Of a stretch of DNA of 64,000 nucleotides, positions 43,393 to 52,272 are shown one piece after another. The stretch's first letter is position 1; every line of letters begins with the position of its first letter. The notes below the pieces were generated by a model. That model saw nothing but the letters and a program-made list of their open reading frames with translations. It did no database searches and was not told where the DNA came from. This stretch comes from an uncultured Clostridia bacterium (lineage in GTDB: Bacteria; Bacillota; Clostridia; TANB77; CAG-508), in contig CAKPNJ010000007.1 of NCBI GenBank assembly GCA_934168365.1, forward strand, positions 1-64,000, read 5' to 3'. A program made the translations under genes and the position numbers.

Positions 43393-44253
43393 ATGCCAAA
43401 AGGAATAATTATTTGTATTAGTTCAAATGTATATCAAGTAGCAGAAGGCGAAAAAATATATAAATGCCTAGCAAGAGGAAAACTTAAAAAAGAAAAAATT
43501 AGTCCATTAGTTGGAGATGAGGTGGAATTTACTATTACAAATTCAGAAAAACAAGAAGGAGTAATAGAGCAAATTCTTCCTCGCAAAAACGAACTAAAAA
43601 GGCCTAAAATGGCCAATCTAACTCAACTTATTTTAGTAGTATCTATGAAAATGCCAAGCCCAGATTTATTATTATTAGACAAACAGTTAGTATTTGCAGA
43701 ATTTATGGGATTAAAAGCAACTATAGTGCTAAATAAGGTTGACTTAGAAGATAAAGAAGAGATAGACAGAATTGCCAAATTGTATGAAAGTATAGGATAT
43801 AAAGTTATACAAACAAATGCAAAAGAGGGAATAAAAGTAGGAGAAATAAAAACTTTACTCGAAGGAGAAACTACAGCCTTTGCTGGAAACTCAGGAGTAG
43901 GTAAATCCACTTTGATAAATTCAATATTTGAACAGGAGTTAACTCAAGAGGGAGATATTAGTGATAAAAATCAAAGAGGAAAAAATACTACTACAAGCAC
44001 TACTTTGTATAAATATAAAGAAAATTCATATATAGCAGATACACCTGGATTTTCAACATTTGAAATAAATGAAATTCCAAAAGAAGATTTATGCCACTAT
44101 TTTGTGGAGTTTGTACCTTATTTAGATAAATGCGAATTTCAAGGTTGCAGTCATATAAAGGAAGAAAATTGTGGAGTAAAAGATGCTTTAGAATCTGGCA
44201 AAATTTCTTCACAAAGATATGAGAACTATATAAAAATTTATAATAATTTGTGA
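43393..44253 (+). CDS. rsgA: Ribosome small subunit GTPase A
   Basis: 286 residues. OB-fold N-terminus (VGDEVEFT), circularly permuted GTPase with NKVDL (G4), GNSGVGKSTLINS (G1), DTPGFSTF (G3), and C-terminal zinc motif CEFQGCSHIKEENCGV. It acts in 30S assembly. ATG follows TGAGGTAAATGA; the 53-base gap to prkC contains a partial duplication of the prkC 3' end. Confidence 0.95.
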   Translation: MPKGIIICISSNVYQVAEGEKIYKCLARGKLKKEKISPLVGDEVEFTITNSEKQEGVIEQILPRKNELKRPKMANLTQLILVVSMKMPSPDLLLLDKQLVFAEFMGLKATIVLNKVDLEDKEEIDRIAKLYESIGYKVIQTNAKEGIKVGEIKTLLEGETTAFAGNSGVGKSTLINSIFEQELTQEGDISDKNQRGKNTTTSTTLYKYKENSYIADTPGFSTFEINEIPKEDLCHYFVEFVPYLDKCEFQGCSHIKEENCGVKDALESGKISSQRYENYIKIYNNL

Positions 44254-44324
44254 TAATGTTAAAAGTATTATATTGCTAGCATTAGTGTAAAACCAATAAT
44301 TAGATTAGATAAGAGGAAAGAAAA

Positions 44325-44984
44325 ATGGTAGAAGTATCAGTTTCAATATTAAATGTAAAAGATGATAAAGCGATTCAAACATTATATAATTTAGAAACAT
44401 CAGGAATAAATTACTTCCATATAGATGTAATGGATGGAAAGTTTGTAAAAAATGATACAACAAATAAAATGCTAGAATTTAGTGAATACCTAAATCAAAT
44501 TTCAAACTTACCATTAGATGTTCATTTGATGGTAGAAGATGTAGAAAGTTATATAAAAAGCTTTGCAATATTTGATCCTAATATTATAACATTTCATTTA
44601 GAAGCAGGAAAAAGCAAAGAAGAAATATTTAAATGGATTAAACTATTAAATGAAAACAACATAAGAGTTGGAATTTCAATAAAGCCAAACACAAAAGTAG
44701 AAGAAGTTTACGAATATCTACCATTTGTGCATTTAGTATTAGTAATGACAGTAGAACCAGGAGAAGGCGGACAAAAGTTATTACCAGATACAATAGAAAA
44801 GATAAAAGAACTAAAACAATATATTGACAAAAATAATTTTGAAGTAGACATCGAAGCAGATGGTGGAATAAACACAGAAAATGCCGATAGGGTAAAAGAA
44901 GCGGGAGCTGATATGTTGGTATCAGGAAGTGCAATTATCAATGCTGAAGATTATAAAGAAGTTGTAGATAAACTAAAACAATAA
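44325..44984 (+). CDS. rpe: Ribulose-phosphate 3-epimerase
   Basis: 219 residues, TIM barrel. VSVSILNVKDDK at the N-terminus, FHIDVMDGKFVKN (metal/catalytic Asp), DVHLMVED, VLVMTVEPGEGGQKLL and IEADGGINTENADRV with the second catalytic Asp. It interconverts ribulose-5-P and xylulose-5-P. The usual SxLSADF start is shortened to SVSILNV. Position after rsgA is conserved in Firmicutes; thiN is not present after it. A terminator closes the operon. Confidence 0.92.
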   Translation: MVEVSVSILNVKDDKAIQTLYNLETSGINYFHIDVMDGKFVKNDTTNKMLEFSEYLNQISNLPLDVHLMVEDVESYIKSFAIFDPNIITFHLEAGKSKEEIFKWIKLLNENNIRVGISIKPNTKVEEVYEYLPFVHLVLVMTVEPGEGGQKLLPDTIEKIKELKQYIDKNNFEVDIEADGGINTENADRVKEAGADMLVSGSAIINAEDYKEVVDKLKQ

Positions 44985-45004
44985 AAGGCAGTAATGCCTT
45001 TTTT
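44983..45004 (+). terminator. Intrinsic terminator after rpe
   Basis: AAAAGGCA pairs with TGCCTTTT around GTAA, followed by TT. Confidence 0.85.
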
Positions 45005-45026
45005 CGTTGTTTTAAGTAATGAAATG

Positions 45027-45055
45027 TTGAAAAATAGGCAATAATATGTTATCAT
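45027..45055 (+). promoter_or_regulatory. SigA-type promoter for the metal ABC transporter operon
   Basis: TTGAAA (45027-45032), 17-base spacer, TATCAT (45050-45055). ATCATAGTACCATACTAT after it has an imperfect dyad that could hold a metal repressor, but no clear Zur or MntR box is evident. Confidence 0.6.
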
Positions 45056-45092
45056 AGTACCATACTATCAATAAGTTTGAGAGGTAAGAAAT

Positions 45093-45983
45093 TTGAAAAA
45101 AAAGATTTTAATAATAATGTTAATAATAGCAGTTGCAATAGGAATAGCAATTTGGGCAACAACTAGAAAACATGAAAAAATAGAAAATGATAATTTGAAA
45201 ATAGTAACATCATTTTATCCTATCTATGTTATGACAGCAAATATAACACAAAACGTACCAGATGTGGAACTTGTAAATATGACAGAAGCCAATGTTGGTT
45301 GCTTACATGACTATACAATATCTACAACTGATATGAAAAAGATAGAAAAAGCTGATATATATATTCAAAATGGATTGGGTTTAGAGAGCTTTATGGATAA
45401 AATAATTTCAGCATATCCAGAATTAAAGGTAATAGATACTTGTGCTGATATATCAAATAAGATACAAGATGAAAATGAGACGAATCCTCATATTTGGACA
45501 AGCATAGAAAACTATATCAAACAAGTAGAAACAATATGTCAAAAACTATGTGAATATGACAATAAAAATGCTGAAGCATATAAAGCAAATTGTGAAAGTT
45601 ATTTACAGAAAATAAACCAAGAAAAACAAAAATATGAAAATCAACTTCAAAAACTAAATGGAGCAAAGGCTATTTGCTTAAATGAGGGGCTAGAATATTT
45701 ATTAAAAGAACTTAAAATGCAAGTAACACAAGTAGAAACAAATCACGAAGAAAGTACAATGTCAGCAGAAACACTAAAAAACCTAATTGAAAAAATGAAA
45801 AATGAAAACATAAAAATCATAGTAGTAGATAAAGATGACAATATAAAAAATGCCGAAACATTAGCAAACGAAACAGGAGCAAAAATATATAAACTAGATT
45901 CAGGGCTAACAGGAGAAACAAATAACAACGCATATATAGACAAGCTAGAAGCAAATTTTTTAGTTCTAGAATCTATGATGTAG
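45093..45983 (+). CDS. Metal ABC transporter substrate-binding protein (ZnuA/TroA type)
   Basis: 296 residues starting at TTG 45093 (GAGAGGTAAG). A membrane anchor of about 20 residues with no lipobox Cys precedes the cluster A-1 domain: IVTSFYPIYVMTANITQNV, NVGCLHDYTIS (His ligand) and ETNPHIWTS (His ligand). The later NHEESTMSAETLKNL region replaces the usual third-ligand loop and the final Asp site is not obvious. Probably Zn2+ or Mn2+. It forms an operon with ATPase and permease, 14 bases apart each. Confidence 0.88.
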   Translation: MKKKILIIMLIIAVAIGIAIWATTRKHEKIENDNLKIVTSFYPIYVMTANITQNVPDVELVNMTEANVGCLHDYTISTTDMKKIEKADIYIQNGLGLESFMDKIISAYPELKVIDTCADISNKIQDENETNPHIWTSIENYIKQVETICQKLCEYDNKNAEAYKANCESYLQKINQEKQKYENQLQKLNGAKAICLNEGLEYLLKELKMQVTQVETNHEESTMSAETLKNLIEKMKNENIKIIVVDKDDNIKNAETLANETGAKIYKLDSGLTGETNNNAYIDKLEANFLVLESMM

Positions 45984-45997
45984 AACAGGAGTAGAAA

Positions 45998-46729
45998 ATG
46001 GGTGGAAAAGGAGCATGTGGTTTACACTGCACAAAAATAAATAACATAAGTGTAAAATTTGGAAAAGAGCAAGTATTAAAAAATGTAAATATCCATGTGC
46101 ATTGTGGAGAGTTAACTGTAATAATAGGTAGAAATGGTGCAGGAAAATCTACATTATTAAAAGCTATTTTAGGAGAAGTAGAGCATACTGGAAACATAAG
46201 CTTTGTGGATATGAAAGATAACATTGCAAAAAGAATAAAAATAGGGTATGTGCCACAAACTATAAATATAGAAAAACATATGCCAACAACAGTATATGAT
46301 CTATTTGCATCATGTATTTGCCACATACCAGTATTTTTGAAAAAGGATAAAAAGATATATAGCGAAATAAAAGAACAGCTAAAAATATTTGGAGCAGAAA
46401 AATTAATAGATAAAAGTATAGGAGATTTATCTGGTGGCGAATTACAAAGAGTATTACTTGCAATAGCAACAAAACCAACACCAAATTTATTGGTACTAGA
46501 TGAGCCAGTATCAGGAATTGATAAAAATGGAACAAGAGATTTTTATGAATTAGTAAATGAATTAAAAACAAAATATGATATGTCAATTTTACTTGTATCA
46601 CATGATTTAGATTTAGTTAAAAAATATGCTGATAGAGTAATTTTATTAGATAAACAAGTTGTAAAAGAGGGAACACCAGAAGAAGTATTTGAGAGCTTAG
46701 AATTTAAAAGCTATTTTGGAGAAATATAA
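45998..46729 (+). CDS. Metal ABC transporter ATP-binding protein (ZnuC type)
   Basis: 243 residues. Walker A GRNGAGKSTLLKA, Q-loop YVPQTIN, signature LSGGELQRVLLA, Walker B LLVLDEPVSG and H-loop VSHDLD. A Cys/His-containing N-terminus (MGGKGACGLHCTK) precedes the NBD and could bind metal. Pairs with the permease at 46744 and the binding protein at 45093. Confidence 0.92.
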   Translation: MGGKGACGLHCTKINNISVKFGKEQVLKNVNIHVHCGELTVIIGRNGAGKSTLLKAILGEVEHTGNISFVDMKDNIAKRIKIGYVPQTINIEKHMPTTVYDLFASCICHIPVFLKKDKKIYSEIKEQLKIFGAEKLIDKSIGDLSGGELQRVLLAIATKPTPNLLVLDEPVSGIDKNGTRDFYELVNELKTKYDMSILLVSHDLDLVKKYADRVILLDKQVVKEGTPEEVFESLEFKSYFGEI

Positions 46730-46743
46730 GAGGAGAATATATA

Positions 46744-47586
46744 ATGGAAGTAATATATAGTATATTAGAAGCACTAATACCATTTGAATTTATAGATTAT
46801 GCATTTATGAAAAATGCACTAATTGCAATTATTTTAGTAACACCAGTATTTGCTATTTTAGGTACTATGATAGTAAACAATAAAATGGCATTTTTCTCAG
46901 ATGCACTAGGACATTCAGCTTTAACAGGAATTGCACTAGGAATGGTTTTAGGAATATCAAATATGAATATTTCAATGATATTATTTGCTGTTATATTTGC
47001 ATTGCTATTAAACTATGTAAAAAATAAAACAAACTATGGAGCAGATACAATAATAAGTGTATTTTCATCAATAGCAATAGCACTAGGACTTGCAATGTTA
47101 GCACAAAGTGGAAACTTTAATAAATATTCAAGCTATTTAGTGGGAGATATATTAAGCATTAGTAACACAGAAATATTATACTTATTTTTAGCATTTATTG
47201 CTGTAATTGCATTTTGGTACTTTACATTTAATAAATTAAATGTAACAAGTATAAATACAACATTGGCAAGAAGCAGGGGAGTAAATACAAAAACAATTGA
47301 TAATGTATTTGCAGTGTTAATAGCTATAATTGTAATGATTTCAATTAGATTTATTGGTATTTTACTAATAAATTCATTACTCATATTACCAGCAGCATCT
47401 AGTAGAAATGTAGCTAAAAATATGAGAACATACCATTTGCTTGCTGTAATTTTTTCATTGTTTTCAGGGATCACAGGCTTAATTATTTCATATTATTGGA
47501 ACATACCAACAGGTCCAATGATAGTACTAATATCAGGTTTAATATACTTTGTAACATTTGGACTAAAAAAGAAAATAAAAGAATAA
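46744..47586 (+). CDS. Metal ABC transporter permease (ZnuB type)
   Basis: 280 residues with about eight membrane segments. ABC-3 family motifs: GTMIVNNKMAFFSDALGHSALTGIALG near the N-terminus and the late FIGILLINSLLILPAASSRNVAKN. It forms the channel of the operon's transporter. The ribosome binding site is AAGAGGAG. A terminator follows. Confidence 0.92.
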   Translation: MEVIYSILEALIPFEFIDYAFMKNALIAIILVTPVFAILGTMIVNNKMAFFSDALGHSALTGIALGMVLGISNMNISMILFAVIFALLLNYVKNKTNYGADTIISVFSSIAIALGLAMLAQSGNFNKYSSYLVGDILSISNTEILYLFLAFIAVIAFWYFTFNKLNVTSINTTLARSRGVNTKTIDNVFAVLIAIIVMISIRFIGILLINSLLILPAASSRNVAKNMRTYHLLAVIFSLFSGITGLIISYYWNIPTGPMIVLISGLIYFVTFGLKKKIKE

Positions 47587-47588
47587 AA

Positions 47589-47627
47589 GAAAAAACTGAA
47601 GTGGCTTTGCCACTCCAGTTTTTTTCT
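47589..47627. terminator. Bidirectional terminator between the transporter and pflA
   Basis: AAAAAACTG-A-AGTGGC pairs with GCCACT-C-CAGTTTTTT, one mismatch, loop TTT. Confidence 0.88.
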
Positions 47628-48338
47628 TTATAATTCCAAGATTTTCTTAGCTCTTGCTACATCTTCAGGAGTAGCAGGAGGAACCCCGTCAAGCTCATAT
47701 TTTAATCCTAGTTCTTCCCATTTGAAACGTCCTAAGTCATGATAAGGAAGAATTTCAACTTTTTGAACAGAACTTAAACTATGTATAAAATCTTTTAATT
47801 TAAGCAAATCTTCTTCTTTATCTGTAATTCCAGGAACTAGTACTTGTCTAATCCACATTGGTTTATTTATACTACTTAAATATTCTGCAAAAGCCAATTC
47901 TTTTTTATTAGAAACACTAGTTAGATATTTACAAATATCATCATTTATACATTTTATATCTAATAAAAATAAATCTGCTAAATCAATTATTTGTTTTATT
48001 TTATCTGTTATATCAAAGTTTCCAGCAGTATCAATAGCTGTATGAATACCATCAGCTTTTAGAGCGGTTAATAGTTCTATTAAAAAATCTTGTTGAACTA
48101 ATGGCTCACCACCACTAATTGTAACGCCACCACCAGAAGGTACAAAATAGCTTTTGTACCTTTCGATTTTGGCTAATAATTCTGGGACAGTATATTCCAT
48201 ACCGCTACAAACATCCCAAGTGTCTCTGTTTTGGCAAAATTTACACTGCAAATTGCATCCTTGCATGAAAATTACGAACCTTATGCCAGGTCCGTCAACT
48301 GTTCCAAAAGATTCAAATGAGTGTATTCTACCTTTCAT
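47628..48338 (-). CDS. pflA: Pyruvate formate-lyase activating enzyme
   Basis: 236 residues, radical SAM. Starts GRIHSFESFGTVDGPGIRFVIFMQGCNLQCKFCQNRDTW, a long exact family block with the CxxxCxxC cluster motif, then GGGVTISGGEPLVQ. It creates the glycyl radical on PflB. It is encoded 154 bases downstream of pflB on the same strand, separated by a GC-rich hairpin element. The ribosome binding site is AGGAGGAAAT. Confidence 0.95.
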   Translation of the reverse strand: MKGRIHSFESFGTVDGPGIRFVIFMQGCNLQCKFCQNRDTWDVCSGMEYTVPELLAKIERYKSYFVPSGGGVTISGGEPLVQQDFLIELLTALKADGIHTAIDTAGNFDITDKIKQIIDLADLFLLDIKCINDDICKYLTSVSNKKELAFAEYLSSINKPMWIRQVLVPGITDKEEDLLKLKDFIHSLSSVQKVEILPYHDLGRFKWEELGLKYELDGVPPATPEDVARAKKILEL

Positions 48339-48366
48339 ATTTCCTCCTAAAAATTTAAATCTAGTA

Positions 48367-48485
48367 GCATAAAAATATGTTTTCGCACCTGTCGCGCAGT
48401 TGAAGGAGTGAGCTAAGACCCGCGTTTAGCTCGGAGGCTTGCCCACGAACGACGACAGCAAGACAGAAGAAAACATATTTTATGC
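48367..48485. repeat. GC-rich structured element with inverted-repeat ends between pflB and pflA
   Basis: Ends 48367-48384 and 48469-48485 are complementary over 17-18 bases with one bulge. The interior is much richer in GC than its surroundings and folds further (GAGCTAA with TTAGCTC). On the minus strand the head TTCTGTCTTGCTGTCGTCG resembles the head of the 4528/6632 repeats. No coding potential. Confidence 0.65.
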
Positions 48486-48492
48486 ACGAGAA

Positions 48493-50736
48493 CTAAATTT
48501 TTTCATGTATTGTTCTGTGAATTACTTCTAATTGTTGTTCTCTAGTTAATTTTATAAAGTTAACAGCATATCCAGAAACACGAATTGTTAATTGTGGATA
48601 TTTTTCAGGGTGATCCATTGCATCAAGTAATAAATCTCTATCAAATACGTTAACATTTATATGATGTCCTGTTTGAACAAAAAAACCATCTAACATACTT
48701 ACTAAGTTATTTACCTTTGAATCTTCATCTTTTCCAAGAGTAGCAGGAGAGATAGAGAATGTGTATGAAATACCATCTTCAGAATATTCATAAGGAAGTT
48801 TAGCAATTGTATTCATAACAGCTAAAGCTCCATTTACATCTCTTCCATGTAGTGGGTTAGCACCAGGTCCAAAAGGTTCGCCATCTCTTCTTCCATCAGG
48901 AGTATTACCAGTGTTTTTACCATATACTACATTTGATGTAATAGTTAAAACTGATAATGTAGCTCTTGAATTCTTGTAAGTATGATGTTTTTCTAGTTTT
49001 TTCATAAATGATTTTACTATATTAACTGCAATTTCATCAACTCTATCATCATCATTTCCGTATTTAGGAAAATCACCTTCAACTTGATAATCAACAGCTA
49101 ATCCAGTTTCGTCTCTAATTACCTTAACTTTTGCATATTTTATTGCAGATAAAGAATCAGCAACAACTGATAAACCAGCTATACCACAAGCCATTGTTCT
49201 TAAAATGTCTCTTTCTTTATCATGTAAAGCCATTTCTAATGCTTCATAAGAATATTTGTCATGCATATAATGAATCATATTTAAAGCTTTAATATATGTT
49301 TTAGCTAAATATTCCATCATATTATCAAATTTTCTCATAACTTCGTCATAATCTAAATATTCTGAAGTAATAGGGGCAAATTCTGGAGTAACTTGTTTTC
49401 CAGATTTTTCATCTCTACCACCGTTGATAGCATATAGAAGTGCTTTAGCTAAGTTTGCTCTTGCACCAAAGAATTGCATTTGTTTACCAATTTTCATAGC
49501 AGATACACAACAAGCGATACCATAATCATCACCTAAAGTAACTCTCATTAAATCATCATTTTCATATTGAATAGAAGATGTTTTAATAGAAATATCAGCA
49601 CAGAATTTTTTAAATCCTTCAGGTAAATTTTTAGACCATAATACAGTTAAGTTTGGTTCTGGAGCTGGTCCTAAGTTTTCAAGAGTGTGTAGTATTCTAA
49701 AAGAGTTCTTTGTTACTAATGTTCTTCCATCAATCCCCATACCACCAATACTTTCAGTTACCCAAACAGGGTCACCTGTAAATAAAGAGTTGTATTCAGG
49801 TGCTCTTAAGAAACGAACTAGTCTTAATTTTATAACAAATTGGTCAATTAATTCTTGAGCTTGTTCTTCTGTTAAAGTACCATTTTTCATATCTCTTTCA
49901 ATATATATATCTAAGAATGTAGATGTTCTACCTAAACTCATAGCTGCACCATTTTGATCCTTAACAGCAGCTAGATATCCAAAGTATAACCATTGAATTG
50001 CTTCCTTTGCAGTTGTTGCAGGTCCAGAAATATCATATCCATAACTTGCAGCCATTGCTTTTAATTCATTTAATGCAGCAATTTGGTCGTGCATTTCTTC
50101 TCTTTGACGAATTAACTCATCTGTCATTTCATCAGAATCTAATAAAGTAAATTCTTCTTGTTTTTCTTTAATTAAAACATCAACACCGTATAAGGCAACT
50201 CTTCTGTAATCACCTATAATTCTTCCACGACCATATCCATCAGGAAGACCTGTAATTAAATGTGAGCTTCTTGCAGCTCTTATTTCTGGTGTGTATACAG
50301 CAAAAACACCATCATTATGTGTTCTTCTTAAGTTGTGATAAATATATTCAATATTTTCATCAACTTTATATCCATAGCTCTCGCATGATTTCTCAACTAT
50401 TCTAATACCACCATTTGGCATAATTGCTCTTTTTAATGGTGCATCTGTTTGAAGACCAACTATTTCTTCTAGCTCTTTATTTATATAGCCAGGAGCATAA
50501 GCGTTTATTCCAGAAGGAGTTTTAACATCAACATCTAAAACATCGCCATTTTCTCTTTCTTGTTTGTATAAGTCTGTAACGTTATTCCATAGCTTTTGAG
50601 TTTTTTCAGTTGCACCTGCCAAGAAATCATCATTTCCTTCATAAGGTGTGTAATTAGCTTGAATAAAGCCTCTAACATCTATTTCTTTAGTCCATTCGCC
50701 TTGTGTATTAAATCCTTCCCATTGTTTAAATTCCAT
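48493..50736 (-). CDS. pflB: Formate C-acetyltransferase (pyruvate formate-lyase)
   Basis: 747 residues. Active-site Cys pair in [19 protein letters not shown] (near 408-409) and the glycyl-radical loop [12 protein letters not shown] (Gly near 722) are intact. Other blocks: [18 protein letters not shown] and [17 protein letters not shown]. It cleaves pyruvate to acetyl-CoA and formate anaerobically. AAGGAGGT precedes the ATG. The promoter overlaps an imperfect inverted repeat that could be a redox operator. Confidence 0.97.
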   Translation of the reverse strand: MEFKQWEGFNTQGEWTKEIDVRGFIQANYTPYEGNDDFLAGATEKTQKLWNNVTDLYKQERENGDVLDVDVKTPSGINAYAPGYINKELEEIVGLQTDAPLKRAIMPNGGIRIVEKSCESYGYKVDENIEYIYHNLRRTHNDGVFAVYTPEIRAARSSHLITGLPDGYGRGRIIGDYRRVALYGVDVLIKEKQEEFTLLDSDEMTDELIRQREEMHDQIAALNELKAMAASYGYDISGPATTAKEAIQWLYFGYLAAVKDQNGAAMSLGRTSTFLDIYIERDMKNGTLTEEQAQELIDQFVIKLRLVRFLRAPEYNSLFTGDPVWVTESIGGMGIDGRTLVTKNSFRILHTLENLGPAPEPNLTVLWSKNLPEGFKKFCADISIKTSSIQYENDDLMRVTLGDDYGIACCVSAMKIGKQMQFFGARANLAKALLYAINGGRDEKSGKQVTPEFAPITSEYLDYDEVMRKFDNMMEYLAKTYIKALNMIHYMHDKYSYEALEMALHDKERDILRTMACGIAGLSVVADSLSAIKYAKVKVIRDETGLAVDYQVEGDFPKYGNDDDRVDEIAVNIVKSFMKKLEKHHTYKNSRATLSVLTITSNVVYGKNTGNTPDGRRDGEPFGPGANPLHGRDVNGALAVMNTIAKLPYEYSEDGISYTFSISPATLGKDEDSKVNNLVSMLDGFFVQTGHHINVNVFDRDLLLDAMDHPEKYPQLTIRVSGYAVNFIKLTREQQLEVIHRTIHEKI

Positions 50737-50774
50737 AAAAAAATACCTCCTTGTAAAATAATCTCGTACATATT

Positions 50775-50803
50775 ATTATAATATAATAAAACTTCTTTAT
50801 CAA
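50775..50803 (-). promoter_or_regulatory. SigA-type promoter for pflB
   Basis: On the minus strand TTGATA (50803-50798), 17-base spacer, TATAAT (50780-50775). TTGTCAA and TTGATAA around the -35 form an inverted repeat with one mismatch, loosely like a Rex site; this is tentative. Confidence 0.7.
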
Positions 50804-50868
50804 CATTTTTTGACAAAAAACAAATTTTTATGCGGTACTCATTGCTACAAATTAAAGTAATAAATATA

Positions 50869-50900
50869 AAAAAGCAAGAGAACAAAATCTCTTGCTTTTA
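50869..50900 (-). terminator. Terminator of the XRE gene 50923-51249
   Basis: AAAAGCAAGAG pairs with CTCTTGCTTTT; on the minus strand a T-run follows. Confidence 0.82.
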
Positions 50901-50922
50901 GTATGGTTTAAAACCTTAAAAA

Positions 50923-51249
50923 TTATTCTTCTTCACTAATGACTTTAGCTATTTTATAAATTAACTTTTGTTTGTCACTAGACACTGAGTTTAAAATTTC
51001 ATTAAATTCAGATGTTAAGTAATTATTTGAATTACTAGAAACTCCATTTAATATAGAGCCTTCAGAAACACCTAAAATTTCACAAATTTGAGTTAATCTT
51101 TTTAAATTGATATGAGAACTACCTCTTTCAATTCTACTTAAAAATGCAATTGAAACATCTAATTGTTCAGCTAGTTTCTCTTGAGTCATATTTTTCTCAA
51201 CTCTTGCTTTTTTCAATCTTTCTCCAATGATATTATAATCAAGTGCCAT
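50923..51249 (-). CDS. XRE-family HTH regulator
   Basis: 108 residues. HTH at about 8-62: IGERLKKARVEKNMTQEKLAEQLDVSIAFLSRIERGSSHINLKRLTQICEILGV, followed by a short helical tail. Similar in layout to SinR/SlrR-like and general XRE repressors. Target unknown. Divergent from the zinc-ribbon gene at 51590; strong GGAGG site. It lies upstream of pflB, but has its own terminator. Confidence 0.9.
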   Translation of the reverse strand: MALDYNIIGERLKKARVEKNMTQEKLAEQLDVSIAFLSRIERGSSHINLKRLTQICEILGVSEGSILNGVSSNSNNYLTSEFNEILNSVSSDKQKLIYKIAKVISEEE

Positions 51250-51589
51250 TGTTACATCTCCTCCATAACCTATTTATAAGTAATATATAGCATTTAATCG
51301 ACAAACTTAACAGATACCTAAGCGTTAATATTAACACATGTCTGCAAACTATTTGTACTAATAAATTATTATGTAAAAAAATAAAGAAAATATACATGAA
51401 GTGAATTTTATGTGAAAAATATATTTTTCTATTGTTTTATTTTTACTTATATGCTAAAATACAAATGACTTTAAAAAGGTTTAAATGAATTTAATTATTT
51501 TGTAAATACTATTCCTTCTTGATATTGATATTAGAAAGGTTTTATATGTCAAAATATTAAATATCAAAACTAACAAGGAGGAAAAGATA
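51250..51589 (+). promoter_or_regulatory. Intergenic region with weak promoter for 51590-51757
   Basis: No gene is visible in these 340 bases. TTGTTT (51432-51437), 17-base spacer, TAAAAT (51455-51460) is a possible plus-strand promoter, giving a leader of about 120 bases. The rest is very AT-rich without clear repeats. Confidence 0.35.
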
Positions 51590-51757
51590 ATGGCAGACAA
51601 AACTTTAACATGTAAAGATTGTGGTGCTGAATTTGTTTTCACAGAAGGTGAACAACAATTCTATGCTGAAAAAGGTTTCACAAATGAACCTCAAAGATGC
51701 CCAGAATGCAGAAAAGCAAGAAAAGCACAAAGAAGAAACAACAATTTTAACAACTAA
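51590..51757 (+). CDS. Small zinc-ribbon protein (zf-trcl type)
   Basis: 55 residues: TLTCKDCGAEFVFTEGEQQFYAEKGFTNEPQRCPECRKARKA, a CxxC-CxxC zinc ribbon of the Clostridial probable zinc-binding domain family. The tail is basic and Asn-rich. AAGGAGGAAAAG is a very strong ribosome binding site and a terminator follows. Possibly nucleic-acid or ribosome binding; not established. Confidence 0.88.
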   Translation: MADKTLTCKDCGAEFVFTEGEQQFYAEKGFTNEPQRCPECRKARKAQRRNNNFNN

Positions 51758-51763
51758 TTTTAA

Positions 51764-51805
51764 AAGAGACAGAGCTAACAAAAGCTCCGTCTCTCTCTTT
51801 TTTTT
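51764..51805 (+). terminator. Intrinsic terminator after the zinc-ribbon gene
   Basis: AGAGACAGAGCT pairs with AGCTCCGTCTCT (one mismatch), followed by a long T-run. Confidence 0.92.
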
Positions 51806-51848
51806 GAATGTAAACTTAAAAAACATCAATATATAGAGTCTACTATTT

Positions 51849-52109
51849 TCATCCTACCTTTTCATGGCTATACTTAAGCTTAGTAGCCATACCTCCACGA
51901 ATATGCCTTTCAGCTTTATTTTCATCTAATATTTCACGTACCTGATGAGCTAAATTAGGGTTTATCTTAAGTAATCTTTCACTAACATCTTTATGAACAG
52001 TACTTTTACTAACACCAAACTTTCTAGCAGCACCTCTAACTGTATCTTTCGAATCTATAATATAATGAGCTAATGTAACAGCTCGTTCCTCAATTGAAAC
52101 TCCAACCAT
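51849..52109 (-). CDS. spoIIID: Sporulation transcription factor SpoIIID
   Basis: 86 residues from ATG 52109 (GGGGG eight bases upstream; in-frame ATGs further upstream are less suitable). The HTH and basic region are diagnostic: TVRGAARKFGVSKSTVHKDVSERLLKINPNLAHQVREIL and HIRGGMATKLKY. It is the mother-cell regulator that works between SigE and SigK. A SigE-like promoter is visible upstream, as in B. subtilis. Confidence 0.95.
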   Translation of the reverse strand: MVGVSIEERAVTLAHYIIDSKDTVRGAARKFGVSKSTVHKDVSERLLKINPNLAHQVREILDENKAERHIRGGMATKLKYSHEKVG

Positions 52110-52141
52110 AAAGAAAACCCCCATAAGAATACTTTTGTTTA

Positions 52142-52170
52142 ATTGTATTCGCATAAAGGTTGTATTATGA
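52142..52170 (-). promoter_or_regulatory. SigE-like promoter for spoIIID
   Basis: On the minus strand TCATAAT (52170-52164), about 13 bases, then GAATACAAT (52150-52142), near the SigE pattern ATA-N14/15-CATACAMT with one -10 mismatch. Confidence 0.35.
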
Positions 52171-52202
52171 ATAAAAACCTTCTTAATAAAATTTTAATAA
52201 AA

Positions 52203-52233
52203 TACCACTAGTTTTCTTAAGAATCTAGTGGTA
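52203..52233. promoter_or_regulatory. Hairpin in the spoIIID/ABC exporter divergent region
   Basis: TACCACTAG (52203-52211) and CTAGTGGTA (52225-52233) are perfectly complementary and enclose CTTAAG. No T-run follows on the plus strand. It may be an operator or leader structure for the ABC genes. Confidence 0.45.
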
Positions 52234-52272
52234 AAATATTCTTGTAAAATAATGAAAGGGAGATTTTTTAAT

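Noticed and set aside
48154..48372. Plus-strand open frame over the pflA start
   Set aside because: Shadow of pflA; no ribosome binding site or codon character.
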